Positions 34,500 through 51,980 of a stretch of 64,000 bases of DNA are shown here, piece by piece (the stretch's first letter is position 1; each line of letters begins with the position of its first letter). The DNA is from Prochlorococcus sp. AG-402-O21 (lineage in GTDB: Bacteria; Cyanobacteriota; Cyanobacteriia; PCC-6307; Cyanobiaceae), in assembly GCA_003216375.1 (NCBI GenBank), contig QCIZ01000003.1, forward strand, positions 1 through 64,000, in the 5' to 3' direction. The position numbers and the translations under genes are program-made. The notes below the pieces were generated by a model. The model saw nothing but the letters and a program-made list of their open reading frames with translations, was not told where the DNA came from and searched no databases.

Positions 34500-35835
34500 A
34501 ATCTCTCATTAGTATTGATTCTGCGTGACTGTGTAACCCCTCGCTATTTGCTAAATGCACAACTGCATTTTTATTCTCATTAAAGGCTTCTTTTGAAAAA
34601 TCTATTAGTGAAGTATTTTTCATAAAAGTTTCAACTCCAAGAGCGCCAGCAAATCTTGCAGTCCCTGAAGTTGGGAGAGTGTGATTAGGCCCTCCAAGAT
34701 AATCTCCAATAGCCTCTGGGCTCCATGGCCCCATAAATATTGCCCCAGCATTCTTGATGCTTTTTGATAGTTCTTTTGGGTTCTCTACAAGTAATTCAAG
34801 ATGTTCTGGGGCAAAAGCATCACTTAATTTTGCACAAGTTTCTAAATCATCACAGAGGACTATTAAGCCCCAGTTAGTGATTGATTCGTGGCATATTTCT
34901 AATCTTGGATGATTAATTAATTGACGTTCAATTTCTGTCGGTAATTTTTCCGCTAATTTTCTATTAGTAGTTATAAGTATTGCTGAAGCTAAAGGATCAT
35001 GTTCCGATTGGGCCAACATATCTGATGCAACATGTCTCAACTTTGCTGATTCATCAGCGATTATCAGGATCTCGCTTGGACCAGCCAAAGAATCAATTCC
35101 TACCTTTCCATAGACTTTCTTCTTTGCCAAAGTTACATAAATATTTCCTGGGCCAGTAATTACATCTACTTTTGGAATTGATTGGGTTCCAGTAGCAAGC
35201 GCGCCAATCGCTTGAGCGCCTCCAATACGAAAAACTTTATTGATACCTGTAATATGTGCTGCAGCTAGTACAGCTTGGTTTAACTCCCCTTGAGCGTTGG
35301 CCGGAGAAACCATAATAGTTTGATTGACTCCAGCAACATAAGCAGGAATAGCATTCATTAATACGGTGCTTGGATATGCGGCTCTTCCACCAGGAACATA
35401 GATTCCTGCTTTCTCAACAGGGCTCCATCTTCGTCCTAGTGATTCACCATGGGGTCCGGTATAAGTGATATTTTTTGGTACTTGAAGACTATGAAATTGT
35501 TCAATTCTTTTTTTTGCCAATAAAAGTGAATCTTGCAACTCCTTTGAAGTCTCTTCCCAAGCTTTCAGTATTAAATCTGATGGAACTTGAAAATTTTCCG
35601 CTAGGAATCCATCAAAGCGAGAAGTGTATTCTTTAAGTGCATCGTCGCCCCTTTTACTTACGTTTTCAAGAATATCTTCGACTACCTTTATAGCTTTATC
35701 TTGAATGGTTCCAGATGTTCTATTAGTGATTTTCTTAAGCTCAATCTGAGCCTGATCAATATTATGAGCCGTTTTTATGGTCAATTTTTTTGACGGGGTT
35801 TCTTGAACCTCATCTTTATTAATTATTTGCGTCAT
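34486..35835 (-). CDS. hisD: histidinol dehydrogenase
   Basis: Zinc enzyme for the last two oxidations of histidine synthesis (L-histidinol to histidine with NAD+). 449 residues. Family motifs: [51 protein letters not shown] and [11 protein letters not shown]; the zinc site comes from the SEHDPLA and EHLEL regions. The overlap with rpiA at the 3' ends is 14 bases. Confidence 0.97.
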   Translation of the reverse strand: MTQIINKDEVQETPSKKLTIKTAHNIDQAQIELKKITNRTSGTIQDKAIKVVEDILENVSKRGDDALKEYTSRFDGFLAENFQVPSDLILKAWEETSKELQDSLLLAKKRIEQFHSLQVPKNITYTGPHGESLGRRWSPVEKAGIYVPGGRAAYPSTVLMNAIPAYVAGVNQTIMVSPANAQGELNQAVLAAAHITGINKVFRIGGAQAIGALATGTQSIPKVDVITGPGNIYVTLAKKKVYGKVGIDSLAGPSEILIIADESAKLRHVASDMLAQSEHDPLASAILITTNRKLAEKLPTEIERQLINHPRLEICHESITNWGLIVLCDDLETCAKLSDAFAPEHLELLVENPKELSKSIKNAGAIFMGPWSPEAIGDYLGGPNHTLPTSGTARFAGALGVETFMKNTSLIDFSKEAFNENKNAVVHLANSEGLHSHAESILMRDSKSF

Positions 35836-35946
35836 GAACTTTTGGCTATTGGTTCATTTTGATTATCTTATGCCTTAATTTTGATTTATGTAGATCTTCT
35901 TCATGGTCTTGAGGTAGTGTGGATTAACATAAGACTAAAACACTAA

Positions 35947-36249
<303 letters not shown>

Positions 36250-36298
36250 GAATTAATAATCTAGACTTTAACAATCAAAGTACATTCTATTTTTCATC

Positions 36299-37090
36299 TT
36301 GAACGAGTCTAAAAGTTCAATCATTGATAGCCACTGCCATATTGTATTTTCTAACTTTAATGAAGATAGAGAACAAGTTGCACAAAGATGGAGATCTCAA
36401 GGGGTTAAAGCTTTAATACACGCTTGTGTAGAACCGTCTGAAATCCCAGCTATTAAGTCAATGGCTGATCAGTTTGAAGAAATAAGATATTCTGTTGGAG
36501 TTCATCCCTTAGATGCACATCATTGGGATGATAAAACTCTAAATATTTTAAAAAACGCAGCTCTTGATGACAGTAGAGTTGTAGCGATAGGAGAATTAGG
36601 ACTTGACCTATTTAAGGCAGAGAACTTGAGTGAGCAGTTATCAATCTTAATGCCACAATTGAAATTAGCTTTTGAATTGAATTTACCTGTGATCGTTCAT
36701 TGCAGAGATGCTGCAAAAGAAATGTTAGAAGTTTTTTCTAAGCTCTCCAAAGATGGTTGCTGCCCAAAAGGTGTTATGCATTGCTGGAGTGGAAAAGTTC
36801 AAGAGATGAGACAGTTCCTTGCTCTTGGCTTTTATATAAGCTTTAGCGGAAATGTAACTTTTAAAAATGCTATTGATATCCATGAATGTGCGAAAGAAGT
36901 TCCGCCAAGTAGATTCATAGTTGAAACTGATAGCCCTTTCCTGTCGCCTGTTCCTAATAGAGGGAAAAGGAATGAACCATCTTTCGTAAAGTATGTAGTA
37001 GAAAAAATATCAGAGCTTAGAGGTGAAAGTTTTTCTGAAATCGCAGAAAAAACTACTCAAAATGCACGTGAATTGTTTGCGTTGCCTTAA
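36299..37090 (+). CDS. tatD: TatD-family metal-dependent DNase
   Basis: 263 residues from a TTG start. Metal-binding motifs DSHCHIVF near the N-terminus, GELGLDLF, VIVHCRDAA, MHCWSGK and ETDSPFLSP are all present. The family has 3'-exonuclease or D-aminoacyl-tRNA deacylase-like activity; the biological role in cyanobacteria is unclear. It lies between rpsT and rpoB, as in other picocyanobacteria from memory. Confidence 0.93.
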   Translation: MNESKSSIIDSHCHIVFSNFNEDREQVAQRWRSQGVKALIHACVEPSEIPAIKSMADQFEEIRYSVGVHPLDAHHWDDKTLNILKNAALDDSRVVAIGELGLDLFKAENLSEQLSILMPQLKLAFELNLPVIVHCRDAAKEMLEVFSKLSKDGCCPKGVMHCWSGKVQEMRQFLALGFYISFSGNVTFKNAIDIHECAKEVPPSRFIVETDSPFLSPVPNRGKRNEPSFVKYVVEKISELRGESFSEIAEKTTQNARELFALP

Positions 37091-37344
37091 ATATGATCAT
37101 TTGCCCTAGTTAATTATCTTGTTTGAGTGTAGAGTTATTCATTGTCTTGCATAGCGTGGTATCTGCGCTCAACCCATTGAGGGTTCTAACTTTTGAGTCA
37201 GTTTGTTCGTTGATTAAGTAAATTCATTTTCAGATCACAGTCTTCAACTAGATTGTTTTTTTGTTTTTTCTTAGTAAAGATCATTTTCTGACCAAAGTAC
37301 AAGGCATCAAACCCCGTCCTCTAAATATAAACGCAGGTTCTCGA

Positions 37345-40300
37345 ATGAGCAGAAGCGCAATTCAGGTAGCCAAAGCAGCTACATATCTGCCTGATTTGGT
37401 TGAGGTTCAAAGATCAAGTTTTAAGTGGTTTTTGGATAAAGGCTTGATAGAAGAATTAGATAATTTTTCTCCCATAACTGACTATACCGGTAAGCTTGAA
37501 TTACATTTTATAGGCGCAGAATATAAGCTTAAACGTCCCAGGCATGATGTAGAAGAAGCAAAAAGAAGAGATGCAACTTTCGCTTCTCAAATGTATGTCA
37601 CTTGTCGTTTAGTTAATAAAGAAACTGGAGAGATAAAAGAACAAGAAGTTTTTATCGGTGAACTCCCTTTAATGACTGAGCGTGGAACTTTTATAATAAA
37701 TGGTGCCGAAAGAGTAATAGTCAATCAAATTGTTCGCAGCCCAGGAGTTTATTTCAAAGATGAGCAAGATAAAAATGGTAGAAGAACTTATAATGCAAGC
37801 GTCATTCCTAATCGTGGCGCATGGTTAAAGTTTGAAACTGATAAAAATGATTTGTTACATGTTCGTGTAGATAAAACAAGAAAAATTAATGCTCATGTCC
37901 TTATGAGGGCAATGGGTTTATCAGATAATGATGTAATAGATAAATTACGACATCCTGAGTTTTATAAAAAGTCAATTGATGCCGCAAATGAAGAGGGTAT
38001 AAGTTCAGAAGATCAAGCATTGCTAGAGCTTTATAAAAAGTTAAGACCAGGTGAACCTCCATCAGTTAGTGGTGGGCAGCAGCTTCTTCAAACTCGATTT
38101 TTTGATCCAAAGCGATACGACTTAGGAAGAGTTGGTAGATACAAAATAAATAAGAAATTACGATTAACTATTCCTGATAATGTAAGAACACTTACGAATG
38201 AAGATGTTCTTTCTACTTTAGATTATTTAATTAATTTAGAATTAGATGTTGGCGGAGCGACTCTGGATGATATTGATCATTTAGGAAATAGGAGAGTAAG
38301 GTCAGTCGGTGAACTGTTACAAAACCAAGTTCGAGTTGGCTTGAATAGACTTGAAAGGATAATTAAGGAGAGAATGACAGTAGGGGAAACAGATTCACTT
38401 ACTCCAGCACAACTTGTAAATCCAAAGCCTCTAGTTGCAGCAATAAAAGAATTTTTTGGTTCAAGTCAATTAAGTCAATTCATGGATCAAACCAATCCAT
38501 TGGCTGAATTAACTCATAAAAGACGTATATCTGCTTTGGGACCAGGAGGTTTAACTCGTGAAAGAGCTGGTTTCGCTGTGAGGGATATTCATCCTTCTCA
38601 TTATGGAAGACTTTGTCCTATCGAAACTCCTGAAGGGCCTAATGCAGGTCTAATTAATTCATTAGCAACTCACGCTAGAGTTAATGAATATGGTTTTATT
38701 GAGACACCATTTTGGAAGGTGGATAATGGAAGATTAATTAAAGAAGGAGATCCTATTTATCTTTCTGCAGATTTAGAAGATGAGTGTAGGGTTGCCCCTG
38801 GCGATGTAGCAACGGACGAAGAAGGAAAAATAATGGCAGATCTTGTCCCAGTTAGATATCGACAAGATTTTGAAACAGTTTCTCCTGAACAAGTTGATTA
38901 TGTCCAGCTATCACCAGTTCAGGTTATTTCTGTGGCTGCATCTTTAATTCCATTTTTGGAACACGATGATGCTAATAGAGCTTTGATGGGTTCAAATATG
39001 CAAAGACAAGCAGTCCCTCTTTTGCGTCCAGAAAGACCATTGGTAGGAACTGGTTTAGAGACTCAAGTTGCGAGAGACTCTGGGATGGTTCCAATTTCAA
39101 AAGTAAATGGGACAGTGACTTATGTTGATGCTAATGCAATTGTTGTTACTGATGAAGAAGGTAATGACCATGCACATTACTTGCAAAAATATCAGAGATC
39201 TAATCAGGATACTTGTTTAAATCATAGGCCTATAGTTTTCAATGGTGACCCAGTAATTGTGGGGCAAGTCTTGGCTGATGGTTCAGCCTGTGAGGGAGGG
39301 GAAATAGCTCTTGGTCAAAATGTATTAATTGCATATATGCCATGGGAGGGTTACAACTATGAAGATGCAATTCTAGTGAGCGAAAGGTTAGTTAAAGATG
39401 ATCTTTATACTTCCGTCCATATAGAAAAATATGAAATAGAAGCTCGTCAAACCAAGTTAGGTCCTGAAGAAATAACAAGAGAAATCCCAAATGTATCAGA
39501 AGAAAATCTTGGGAATTTGGATGAAATGGGGATTATTCGAATAGGAGCTTTCGTTGAGAGTGGAGACATCCTTGTGGGGAAGGTGACCCCTAAAGGAGAA
39601 TCAGATCAACCGCCTGAGGAAAAACTTTTAAGAGCTATTTTCGGTGAAAAAGCAAGAGATGTAAGAGATAACTCTCTTCGAGTCCCTTCAACTGAGAGAG
39701 GACGAGTAGTTGATGTCAGAATCTATACACGAGAACAAGGTGATGAACTACCACCTGGAGCAAATATGGTTGTCAGGGTTTATGTCGCACAACGTAGAAA
39801 GATTCAAGTTGGAGATAAAATGGCAGGTAGGCATGGTAACAAAGGGATTATTAGCAGAATACTGCCAAGAGAAGATATGCCTTACCTTCCTGATGGCACG
39901 CCTGTAGATATATGCCTTAACCCACTAGGCGTACCAAGTCGAATGAATGTAGGACAAGTCTTTGAGCTCCTTATGGGTTGGGCAGCCTCTAACTTGGATT
40001 GTCGAGTTAAGATTGTCCCTTTTGATGAGATGTATGGACCAGAGATGTCTAACCAGACTGTTCAAGCTTACTTGGAAAAGGCAGCAAAGCAGCCAGGTAA
40101 ATCATGGGTATACAACCCTAAGGACCCTGGTAAGTTACTTCTTACAGATGGTCGAACTGGTGAACCTTTTGATCAGCCTGTCGCTGTTGGCTACGCCCAT
40201 TTCCTTAAACTTGTTCATTTGGTAGACGATAAGATTCATGCTCGATCTACAGGTCCATATTCTTTGGTTACTCAACAACCTCTTGGTGGAAAGGCACAGC

Positions 40301-40632
40301 AAGGTGGACAGAGATTAGGAGAAATGGAAGTATGGGCACTCGAGGCATATGGGGCTGCATATACTTTGCAAGAACTGTTAACTGTCAAGTCTGATGATAT
40401 GCAAGGCCGTAATGAAGCTCTTAACTCTATCGTAAAAGGTAAGCCCATCCCTCGCCCTGGGACTCCAGAATCTTTCAAAGTTTTAATGAGAGAACTTCAG
40501 TCATTGGGTTTAGACATTGGTGTTTATACAGATGATGGGAAAGAGGTAGATCTTATGCAAGATGTCAATCCTCGTAGAAGCACGCCAAGTAGACCTACCT
40601 ATGAATCACTAGGTAAAGAATATGAGGAGTAA
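37345..40632 (+). CDS. rpoB: RNA polymerase beta subunit
   Basis: 1095 residues from ATG 37345 ([20 protein letters not shown]). The frame is open 28 codons further upstream, but that part is not family-like. All conserved blocks are seen: [50 protein letters not shown] and the C-terminal [12 protein letters not shown]. It forms the catalytic core with RpoC1/RpoC2. A ~250-base leader lies upstream; no terminator separates it from rpoC1, 42 bases downstream. Confidence 0.98.
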   Translation: MSRSAIQVAKAATYLPDLVEVQRSSFKWFLDKGLIEELDNFSPITDYTGKLELHFIGAEYKLKRPRHDVEEAKRRDATFASQMYVTCRLVNKETGEIKEQEVFIGELPLMTERGTFIINGAERVIVNQIVRSPGVYFKDEQDKNGRRTYNASVIPNRGAWLKFETDKNDLLHVRVDKTRKINAHVLMRAMGLSDNDVIDKLRHPEFYKKSIDAANEEGISSEDQALLELYKKLRPGEPPSVSGGQQLLQTRFFDPKRYDLGRVGRYKINKKLRLTIPDNVRTLTNEDVLSTLDYLINLELDVGGATLDDIDHLGNRRVRSVGELLQNQVRVGLNRLERIIKERMTVGETDSLTPAQLVNPKPLVAAIKEFFGSSQLSQFMDQTNPLAELTHKRRISALGPGGLTRERAGFAVRDIHPSHYGRLCPIETPEGPNAGLINSLATHARVNEYGFIETPFWKVDNGRLIKEGDPIYLSADLEDECRVAPGDVATDEEGKIMADLVPVRYRQDFETVSPEQVDYVQLSPVQVISVAASLIPFLEHDDANRALMGSNMQRQAVPLLRPERPLVGTGLETQVARDSGMVPISKVNGTVTYVDANAIVVTDEEGNDHAHYLQKYQRSNQDTCLNHRPIVFNGDPVIVGQVLADGSACEGGEIALGQNVLIAYMPWEGYNYEDAILVSERLVKDDLYTSVHIEKYEIEARQTKLGPEEITREIPNVSEENLGNLDEMGIIRIGAFVESGDILVGKVTPKGESDQPPEEKLLRAIFGEKARDVRDNSLRVPSTERGRVVDVRIYTREQGDELPPGANMVVRVYVAQRRKIQVGDKMAGRHGNKGIISRILPREDMPYLPDGTPVDICLNPLGVPSRMNVGQVFELLMGWAASNLDCRVKIVPFDEMYGPEMSNQTVQAYLEKAAKQPGKSWVYNPKDPGKLLLTDGRTGEPFDQPVAVGYAHFLKLVHLVDDKIHARSTGPYSLVTQQPLGGKAQQGGQRLGEMEVWALEAYGAAYTLQELLTVKSDDMQGRNEALNSIVKGKPIPRPGTPESFKVLMRELQSLGLDIGVYTDDGKEVDLMQDVNPRRSTPSRPTYESLGKEYEE

Positions 40633-40674
40633 TTAACTCAATCGAAACAAATCATCTCAACATCCTAAATTCCC

Positions 40675-42582
40675 ATGACTAATAGCAATCTACGTACGGA
40701 AAATCATTTTGATTACGTCAAAATTAAATTAGCTTCTCCTGAAAGAGTAATGGAATGGGGGCAAAGGACTTTGCCCAATGGCCAGGTAGTAGGGGAAGTG
40801 ACCAAGCCAGAAACAATAAATTATCGAACACTAAAGCCGGAGATGGATGGATTATTTTGTGAAAAGATTTTCGGTCCATCTAAGGATTGGGAATGTCACT
40901 GCGGGAAATATAAGAGAGTTAGACATCGTGGAATTGTTTGCGAAAGATGCGGAGTTGAAGTAACAGAAAGTCGGGTAAGAAGGCATAGAATGGGATTTAT
41001 TAAATTGGCAGCTCCCGTATCCCATGTCTGGTATCTAAAAGGTATTCCTAGCTATGTCGCGATCCTATTAGACATGCCTCTGAGAGATGTTGAGCAAATT
41101 GTTTATTTTAACTGTTATGTTGTTTTAGATATTGGTGATAGTAAAGATCTTAAGTACAAGCAGCTATTAACAGAAGATGAATGGCTTGAGATTGAAGACG
41201 AAATTTATGCTGAGGATTCAACTATAGAGAATGAACCAATTGTTGGAATAGGTGCTGAGGCCTTAAAGCAATTACTTGAAGATTTAAATTTAAAAGAAGT
41301 TGCCGAGCAATTGAGAGAAGAAATTGCAACAAGCAAAGGTCAAAAAAGGGCTAAGCTTATCAAAAGACTAAGGGTAATAGATAATTTTATTGCTACTAGC
41401 GCAAGCCCAGAGTGGATGGTTTTAGATGCAATACCTGTTATACCTCCTGATTTGAGACCTATGGTGCAATTAGATGGGGGTAGATTCGCCACTTCAGATT
41501 TAAATGACTTATATAGAAGAGTAATCAATAGGAACAACCGTCTTGCTCGTCTTCAGGAAATATTGGCCCCAGAGATAATAGTTAGAAATGAAAAAAGGAT
41601 GCTACAAGAGGCTGTAGATGCACTTATTGATAACGGTAGAAGAGGAAGAACTGTTGTTGGTGCAAATAATCGTGCCTTGAAATCATTAAGCGATATTATT
41701 GAGGGTAAACAAGGCAGATTTAGACAGAATTTACTTGGAAAAAGAGTTGATTATTCAGGTCGTTCAGTCATAGTTGTTGGTCCAAAATTGAAAATGCATC
41801 AATGTGGACTACCAAAGGAAATGGCAATAGAGCTTTTCCAACCTTTTGTAATTCACAGATTGATTCGTCAGAACATTGTGAATAATATTAAGGCGGCAAA
41901 GAAATTGATACAGAAAGCTGATGATGAAGTAATGCAGGTACTGCAGGAAGTCATAGATGGTCATCCCATACTTCTCAACCGTGCCCCTACTTTGCACCGA
42001 TTGGGTATTCAAGCTTTTGAGCCTAAATTAGTTGCTGGACGAGCTATACAGCTACATCCATTGGTATGTCCAGCTTTTAACGCTGATTTTGATGGAGATC
42101 AAATGGCTGTTCATGTGCCCTTAGCGATTGAGGCTCAAACAGAAGCAAGAATGTTAATGCTCGCAAGTAATAACATTCTTTCTCCCGCAACTGGGGATCC
42201 AATAGTTACTCCATCTCAAGATATGGTTTTGGGTTCTTATTATTTAACCGCAATTCAGCCTCAAGCAAATCAGCCTAAGTTCGGAGATCATGCACATACA
42301 TACGCATCACTTGAAGATGTTTTACAAGCTCTCGAAGATAAAAGGATAGATTTACATGATTGGGTTTGGGTTCGATTCTCTGGTGAAATCGAGGATGATG
42401 ATGAGCTGCAGAAACCGCGTAAGTCAGAAACTTTAAAAGATGGCACACGTATTGAGGAATGGACATATCGACGAGATCGATTAGATGAAGAGGGAAGTTT
42501 AATTAGCCGTTATATCTTGACTACTGTCGGTCGAGTCGTAATGAACCATACAATTATTGATGCTGTGGCAGCCACCTCATAA
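40675..42582 (+). CDS. rpoC1: RNA polymerase beta' N-terminal part (gamma subunit)
   Basis: 635 residues. The zinc-binding cysteines C74, C76, C89 and C92 and the catalytic NADFDGDQM loop (469-477, with D471, D473 and D475 binding Mg2+) are intact. In cyanobacteria and plastids, beta' is split, and this gene is the N-terminal half. It is followed by rpoC2 after 40 bases. Confidence 0.98.
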   Translation: MTNSNLRTENHFDYVKIKLASPERVMEWGQRTLPNGQVVGEVTKPETINYRTLKPEMDGLFCEKIFGPSKDWECHCGKYKRVRHRGIVCERCGVEVTESRVRRHRMGFIKLAAPVSHVWYLKGIPSYVAILLDMPLRDVEQIVYFNCYVVLDIGDSKDLKYKQLLTEDEWLEIEDEIYAEDSTIENEPIVGIGAEALKQLLEDLNLKEVAEQLREEIATSKGQKRAKLIKRLRVIDNFIATSASPEWMVLDAIPVIPPDLRPMVQLDGGRFATSDLNDLYRRVINRNNRLARLQEILAPEIIVRNEKRMLQEAVDALIDNGRRGRTVVGANNRALKSLSDIIEGKQGRFRQNLLGKRVDYSGRSVIVVGPKLKMHQCGLPKEMAIELFQPFVIHRLIRQNIVNNIKAAKKLIQKADDEVMQVLQEVIDGHPILLNRAPTLHRLGIQAFEPKLVAGRAIQLHPLVCPAFNADFDGDQMAVHVPLAIEAQTEARMLMLASNNILSPATGDPIVTPSQDMVLGSYYLTAIQPQANQPKFGDHAHTYASLEDVLQALEDKRIDLHDWVWVRFSGEIEDDDELQKPRKSETLKDGTRIEEWTYRRDRLDEEGSLISRYILTTVGRVVMNHTIIDAVAATS

Positions 42583-42610
42583 CCCCCATAACAAATCCAA
42601 CCTTTTTTGA

Positions 42611-46732
<4,122 letters not shown>

Positions 46733-46790
46733 ATCAATTTTTCTGCAATACTCTTTTAAATTTTCTAATATTTAGTTCTTCAACCAATAA

Positions 46791-48028
<1,238 letters not shown>

Positions 48029-48058
48029 CAAGTAAAAATCAATTTCTTTTAAGCTTCT

Positions 48059-49816
48059 ATGGTATTTATTGATTGGTTTATTTTATTTCTTTATTTATTA
48101 TTTTCCTTGATCTTAGGAATTTATATTTCACTAAAAAATCATAATGAATCTGATTATTTTGTCGCTGGTAGAAGCCTAAGTGGTTTGCTTGCAGGTATGT
48201 CCATGGCGGCAACAACGTTCTCGATTGATACACCTCTGTATGTGGCCGGCATTATTGGGACGAGAGGCTTAGCAGGGAATTGGGAGTGGTGGAGTTTTGG
48301 ACTTGCACATGTTGCCATGACAGTTGTATTCGCTCCGCTTTGGAGGCGTAGTGGAGTATTGACTGATGCTGCCTTTACTGAATTACGTTATGGGGGCAAA
48401 CCAGCAGCTTATTTAAGAGGTATCAAGGCTTTCTTGCTTTCTGTCCCAATCAATTGTATTGGGATTGGTTATGCATTCTTGGCAATGCGTAAAGTGGCTG
48501 AATCATTAGGTGTCGTGGACGGACATATTGTGTTTGGACCTTTTACTGACACGATCCTTTTAATGGTTTTGGTTGCTTTGTTTTTGCTTGTTTACACTGT
48601 ACTAGGTGGCCTTTGGGCAGTAGTGGTTAATGATTTTGTACAACTTGTATTAGCTCTTTTAGGTGCGTTTGCTGTTTGCTTTGTAGCACTTGATGCTTCA
48701 GGTGGCATGACGGATTTGTTAACAAACTTAGAGGCATTAGATCGACCTGAGCTCCTTTCTTTATTCCCATGGACATTAAATAAAGATGGTTTCAATTGGT
48801 TGGATAGTTCAGGAATAAGTATTACTACTTTTTTCGCTTTTATATCTTTGCAATGGTGGAGTTTTAGACGTAGCGATGGTGGTGGTGAATTTATTCAGCG
48901 TATATTGGCTACTAAAGATGAAAAACAAGCAACTTTGGCAGGAATAGTTTTTTTAATTGTTAATTATCTTATTCGCAGTTGGCTTTGGATTTTAGTTGGT
49001 TTGGCTGGTTTAGTTCTCTTGCCTCAACAAACTGACTGGGAATTAACTTATCCAAACCTCGCTGTTACATATTTGCCACCTGTTGGACTTGGATTGGTCG
49101 TGGTTTCATTGGTTGCTGCATTTATGAGTACCGTAAGTACCTCAATTAATTGGGGGGCAAGTTATCTTGCCCATGATCTCTATAAAAGATTTGTGAGGCC
49201 ATCAGCTGGCCCTAGAGAAATGATTCTTATGGGCCAGGTTGCAAGTATTTTGTTACTGCTAATTGGAGTCGCGACGGCTCTTTTTAGTAACAGTATCGGT
49301 TCAATGTTTAGACTTGTTATTGCAATAGGTACAGGACCAGGCGCTGTCCTTGTGCTTCGGTGGTTTTGGTGGCGAGTTAATGCTCTAGCGGAACTTTCCG
49401 CAATGTTGAGTGGTTTTTTTATAGGTTTAATCACATCAGTTTCTCCCTATTTTACAATTGAAGATTTTGGCAAACGACTTTTATTTACTACTTCATTTAC
49501 AGCTGTGATTTGGTTGCTTACTTTATTTTTTACTGAGCCAGAGTCTGAGGAGACACTCAATAAATTTGTGATGCAGGTAAAACCCCCAGGCCCTGGTTGG
49601 AAAAAAATAAGGAAAAGTATGAATATCAATCCAGTTGACAGTTTTTCAGTGCTTGGATCTCGCTTTGTATTAGGATCCGCAATTCTCTATGGTGGTTTAG
49701 TAAGTATTGGGGCTTTCTTATTACATCAAGAAAGGAGTGCTTGGATTGCGCTTACAATTGTTGTGAGTTGTGTGTTTTTAATGAAGAAAACAAAACTAAA
49801 TAACTTAAAAAGTTGA
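48059..49816 (+). CDS. sodium:solute symporter (SSS family)
   Basis: 585 residues with about 13 membrane spans. Family segments: SDYFVAGRSLSGLLAGMSMA near the start, then TTFSIDTPLYVAG, and VVVSLVAAFMSTVSTSINWG where the sodium site residues lie. The best relations are of the SSS/VC_3705-like group; substrate unknown (sugar, amino acid, or proline-like solutes are all possible). It stands alone after rlmN. Confidence 0.9.
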   Translation: MVFIDWFILFLYLLFSLILGIYISLKNHNESDYFVAGRSLSGLLAGMSMAATTFSIDTPLYVAGIIGTRGLAGNWEWWSFGLAHVAMTVVFAPLWRRSGVLTDAAFTELRYGGKPAAYLRGIKAFLLSVPINCIGIGYAFLAMRKVAESLGVVDGHIVFGPFTDTILLMVLVALFLLVYTVLGGLWAVVVNDFVQLVLALLGAFAVCFVALDASGGMTDLLTNLEALDRPELLSLFPWTLNKDGFNWLDSSGISITTFFAFISLQWWSFRRSDGGGEFIQRILATKDEKQATLAGIVFLIVNYLIRSWLWILVGLAGLVLLPQQTDWELTYPNLAVTYLPPVGLGLVVVSLVAAFMSTVSTSINWGASYLAHDLYKRFVRPSAGPREMILMGQVASILLLLIGVATALFSNSIGSMFRLVIAIGTGPGAVLVLRWFWWRVNALAELSAMLSGFFIGLITSVSPYFTIEDFGKRLLFTTSFTAVIWLLTLFFTEPESEETLNKFVMQVKPPGPGWKKIRKSMNINPVDSFSVLGSRFVLGSAILYGGLVSIGAFLLHQERSAWIALTIVVSCVFLMKKTKLNNLKS

Positions 49817-49876
49817 CCCTAGATAGCCAAATGGTCAAAATTTAGAGCAAAATAGAGTCCTAATTAGTTTGTAACT

Positions 49877-50002
49877 TTGGGTTTTTTACGAACAACTCTT
49901 TTCCCTATTTTAATTGTTGCTCTTTTTGCTGTTGCTTTGTTCGCTGTCAGCGCTCGGATATGGCTTCCCGGGGATATGCTTGCACCAGCACCAATTAATT
50001 AG
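49877..50002 (+). CDS. 41-aa single-span membrane protein
   Basis: From a TTG start: MGFLRTTLFPILIVALFAVA continues LFAVSARIWLPGD and ends MLAPAPIN. One transmembrane helix with a short conserved-looking C-terminal tail is typical of small thylakoid complex subunits (Psb, Psa, Pet, Ndh). I cannot match it to a specific one. It lies 24 bases upstream of the HEAT-repeat gene. Confidence 0.6.
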   Translation: MGFLRTTLFPILIVALFAVALFAVSARIWLPGDMLAPAPIN

Positions 50003-50025
50003 TTTGCTCTTCTTCCTTCAGAGCT

Positions 50026-50835
50026 ATGAATGATGAAAATGAAAAAATAAGTGAAAAAGGGTTGGCTGATTTAGCTATTGACCCTGATCTTTTAGCTAGA
50101 GAATTGGCTGCTCAATTAGCAGGAGATCCTTTGGATGAAATTGAAGTAGATAAAATTGACGGAGATCTAGGGAATTCATCAAAAGAATGTGATCTTGCGT
50201 TGAAATGGCTTCAATCCGGAAATAATGAGAGACTTCAGGGCTTAAGAGTCTTTTGCGAACATAGAGATCCTAGAGCTCTTCCATTCTTATTGCCTTTGCT
50301 TGACGAACCTTCTCCCGTAGTCAGGATGAGTGCTGTTTATGCTTTAGGTAGAAATCCTTGTCCAAAAGCTATAGATCTTCTATTGCATTTGTTAAAGTTT
50401 GATAGTAACGCTTATGTGCGAAAAGCTACTGCATGGAGTCTCGGAAATTACCCTGACGCCCCAGTTCTAGAGCCTCTGATTAATGCATTAAAACAAGATG
50501 TCGCTGCTGTGAGATTGTGGGCATCAAGTTCTCTAGCAGAGGTTGGACTTAATTCAGCAGAGAGCTCTCCCCCAGCGGCGAATCAATTACTAGAAAGTTT
50601 GCAAGTAGATGGTGAATCATTAGTTCGAAGTAACTGTATTTGGTCCCTTGGCCGCCTTTATGGGCTTTTGAGTGCGGAAATCCAAATTCAAATAATAGAG
50701 ACTTTTATATATGTTTTATTAAATGATAGAGAGCCTTCTGTCAGGTATGAAGCAAGGACAGCTTTGGAGCAATTGGATAATCCAGAGGCACAAAAAAAAT
50801 TAAAATCATTAATTGATGATGGTCAATTGGTTTAA
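50026..50835 (+). CDS. HEAT-repeat protein (PBS-lyase-like/IaiH-like)
   Basis: 269 residues. After an acidic N-terminus (about 1-65) come HEAT/PBS-lyase repeats such as RDPRALPFLLPLLDEPSPVV, RMSAVYALGRNP, YVRKATAWSLGNYPD and VRLWASSSLAEVG. Related cyanobacterial proteins include CpcE/F-type lyases and IaiH, a partner of the iron-sulphur scaffold IscA. As Prochlorococcus has reduced phycobiliproteins, an IaiH-like role in Fe-S assembly seems more likely than bilin attachment; the ferredoxin gene just downstream fits, but this is inference. Confidence 0.75.
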   Translation: MNDENEKISEKGLADLAIDPDLLARELAAQLAGDPLDEIEVDKIDGDLGNSSKECDLALKWLQSGNNERLQGLRVFCEHRDPRALPFLLPLLDEPSPVVRMSAVYALGRNPCPKAIDLLLHLLKFDSNAYVRKATAWSLGNYPDAPVLEPLINALKQDVAAVRLWASSSLAEVGLNSAESSPPAANQLLESLQVDGESLVRSNCIWSLGRLYGLLSAEIQIQIIETFIYVLLNDREPSVRYEARTALEQLDNPEAQKKLKSLIDDGQLV

Positions 50836-50925
50836 TTTTTGGTACAAAAACAATTCGTTGTAATTAATAATTCGCGTTTCTAGAGTTTTTTTCTATATCA
50901 TGCGTGACTTAGGGGCTTCAATTTC

Positions 50926-51129
50926 ATGCCACAACGCACATTGCGCTTTAAAATCCGACAAGATGGACGTGTTGAAGAAACCGTTGAAGGTCTTGTTGGT
51001 GAGGCTTGTATTGATTTAACTGAGAAGCTTGAGGATGCCCTAGGCACCGTTGAAAGGAGAGAACCAACCTCTGATACCTTTCTTCGCGAAAACATTCAAA
51101 AACAGACTATTCCTGCAGAAATCCACTGA
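50926..51129 (+). CDS. DUF2997 protein
   Basis: 67 residues: TLRFKIRQDGRVEETVEGLV then GEACIDLTEKLEDALG. It matches the DUF2997 family, almost always next to Ycf35. Function unknown. Its last base is the first base of the ycf35 start codon (TGATG), so they are coupled. Confidence 0.88.
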   Translation: MPQRTLRFKIRQDGRVEETVEGLVGEACIDLTEKLEDALGTVERREPTSDTFLRENIQKQTIPAEIH

Positions 51130-51521
51130 TGTCACATTTCAGCACAGTTAAAACTCAACTTCGTAAGAAAGAGTTCCTTAAACAGGCTCTAATAGACTTA
51201 GGCTATGCCCCCAACGAAGGTGAAAATCTAGTTAGAGGTTATAGAGGTCAAACTGTAAAAGCTCAAATGACTATTGAGATGAGTAAGGGAGCAGACATAG
51301 GATTTCGTTGGAATGAAGGCTCAAAATCATATGAACTTGTAACGGACCTTGATCTCTGGAAGCAATCAATACCAATTGAGAGATTTTTAGCTCAAGTCAC
51401 TCAACGTTATGCCTTAAATACTGTTCTTGATTCAACTGCTCAAGAAGGATTTCAAATTTCTGAACAAAAGGAAAATCTAGATGGATCAATCGAATTAGTT
51501 GTTACTCGTTGGGATTCCTAA
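51129..51521 (+). CDS. ycf35: Ycf35/DUF1257 protein
   Basis: 130 residues: MSHFSTVKTQLRKKEFLKQA at the start and the C-terminal LDGSIELVVTRW are typical for Ycf35, found in cyanobacteria and red-algal plastids. Function unknown. It overlaps the DUF2997 gene by one base and is followed 24 bases later by a ferredoxin gene, a run kept in many cyanobacteria. Confidence 0.9.
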   Translation: MSHFSTVKTQLRKKEFLKQALIDLGYAPNEGENLVRGYRGQTVKAQMTIEMSKGADIGFRWNEGSKSYELVTDLDLWKQSIPIERFLAQVTQRYALNTVLDSTAQEGFQISEQKENLDGSIELVVTRWDS

Positions 51522-51545
51522 ATTTACTAACTCTACTATCTACAA

Positions 51546-51965
51546 TTGACATTCGATCCTAGAGCTGCTTTTGAAACTAGGTCTATAGAATATCAGCCTT
51601 CAAATGATATTTATGATCCAAGTATTGCATATGAAGCAGCTAATAATGAAGATTTCAAGCTAAATGGTAGAGATCCAGTTTTAGGAGGGAAATTAAAAGA
51701 AAAGGCTGTATGGGTTGATGAGAGGAAATGTATTGGTTGTACTTATTGCAGCTCAGTTGCTACGAACACTTTTGCAATGGAGCCTGAGCAAGGCAGAGCT
51801 AGGGCATTTAGACAAGATGGAGATAGTGAGGAATTAATTCAAGAGGCTATAGATACCTGTCCTGTTGATTGCATAGATTGGGTTTCTTTCGAAGACTTGG
51901 TTAAATTAGAAGAAGTTATAAAAAATCATCATTTTAGGAATTTAGGTTTACCACCAGTTACTTGA
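51546..51965 (+). CDS. bacterial-type [4Fe-4S] ferredoxin with N-terminal extension
   Basis: 139 residues from a TTG start. One cluster motif CxxCxxC (CIGCTYC) is followed by CPVDCI about 45 residues later, enough for one [4Fe-4S] cluster. The first ~55 residues are an extension without cysteine. It probably carries electrons for a partner in the same run, such as the downstream aldo/keto reductase 15 bases away, or Ycf35-linked chemistry. Confidence 0.88.
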   Translation: MTFDPRAAFETRSIEYQPSNDIYDPSIAYEAANNEDFKLNGRDPVLGGKLKEKAVWVDERKCIGCTYCSSVATNTFAMEPEQGRARAFRQDGDSEELIQEAIDTCPVDCIDWVSFEDLVKLEEVIKNHHFRNLGLPPVT

Positions 51966-51980
51966 TTTTTAAATTTTGAA

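Noticed and set aside
37171-37185. Small hairpin AACCC-ATTGA-GGGTT upstream of rpoB
   Set aside because: Only five base pairs without a T-run, too weak to call a terminator or attenuator.
37261-37344. 28-codon N-terminal extension of rpoB
   Set aside because: The extension is not like any RpoB, while the sequence from ATG 37345 is family-like from the first residues.
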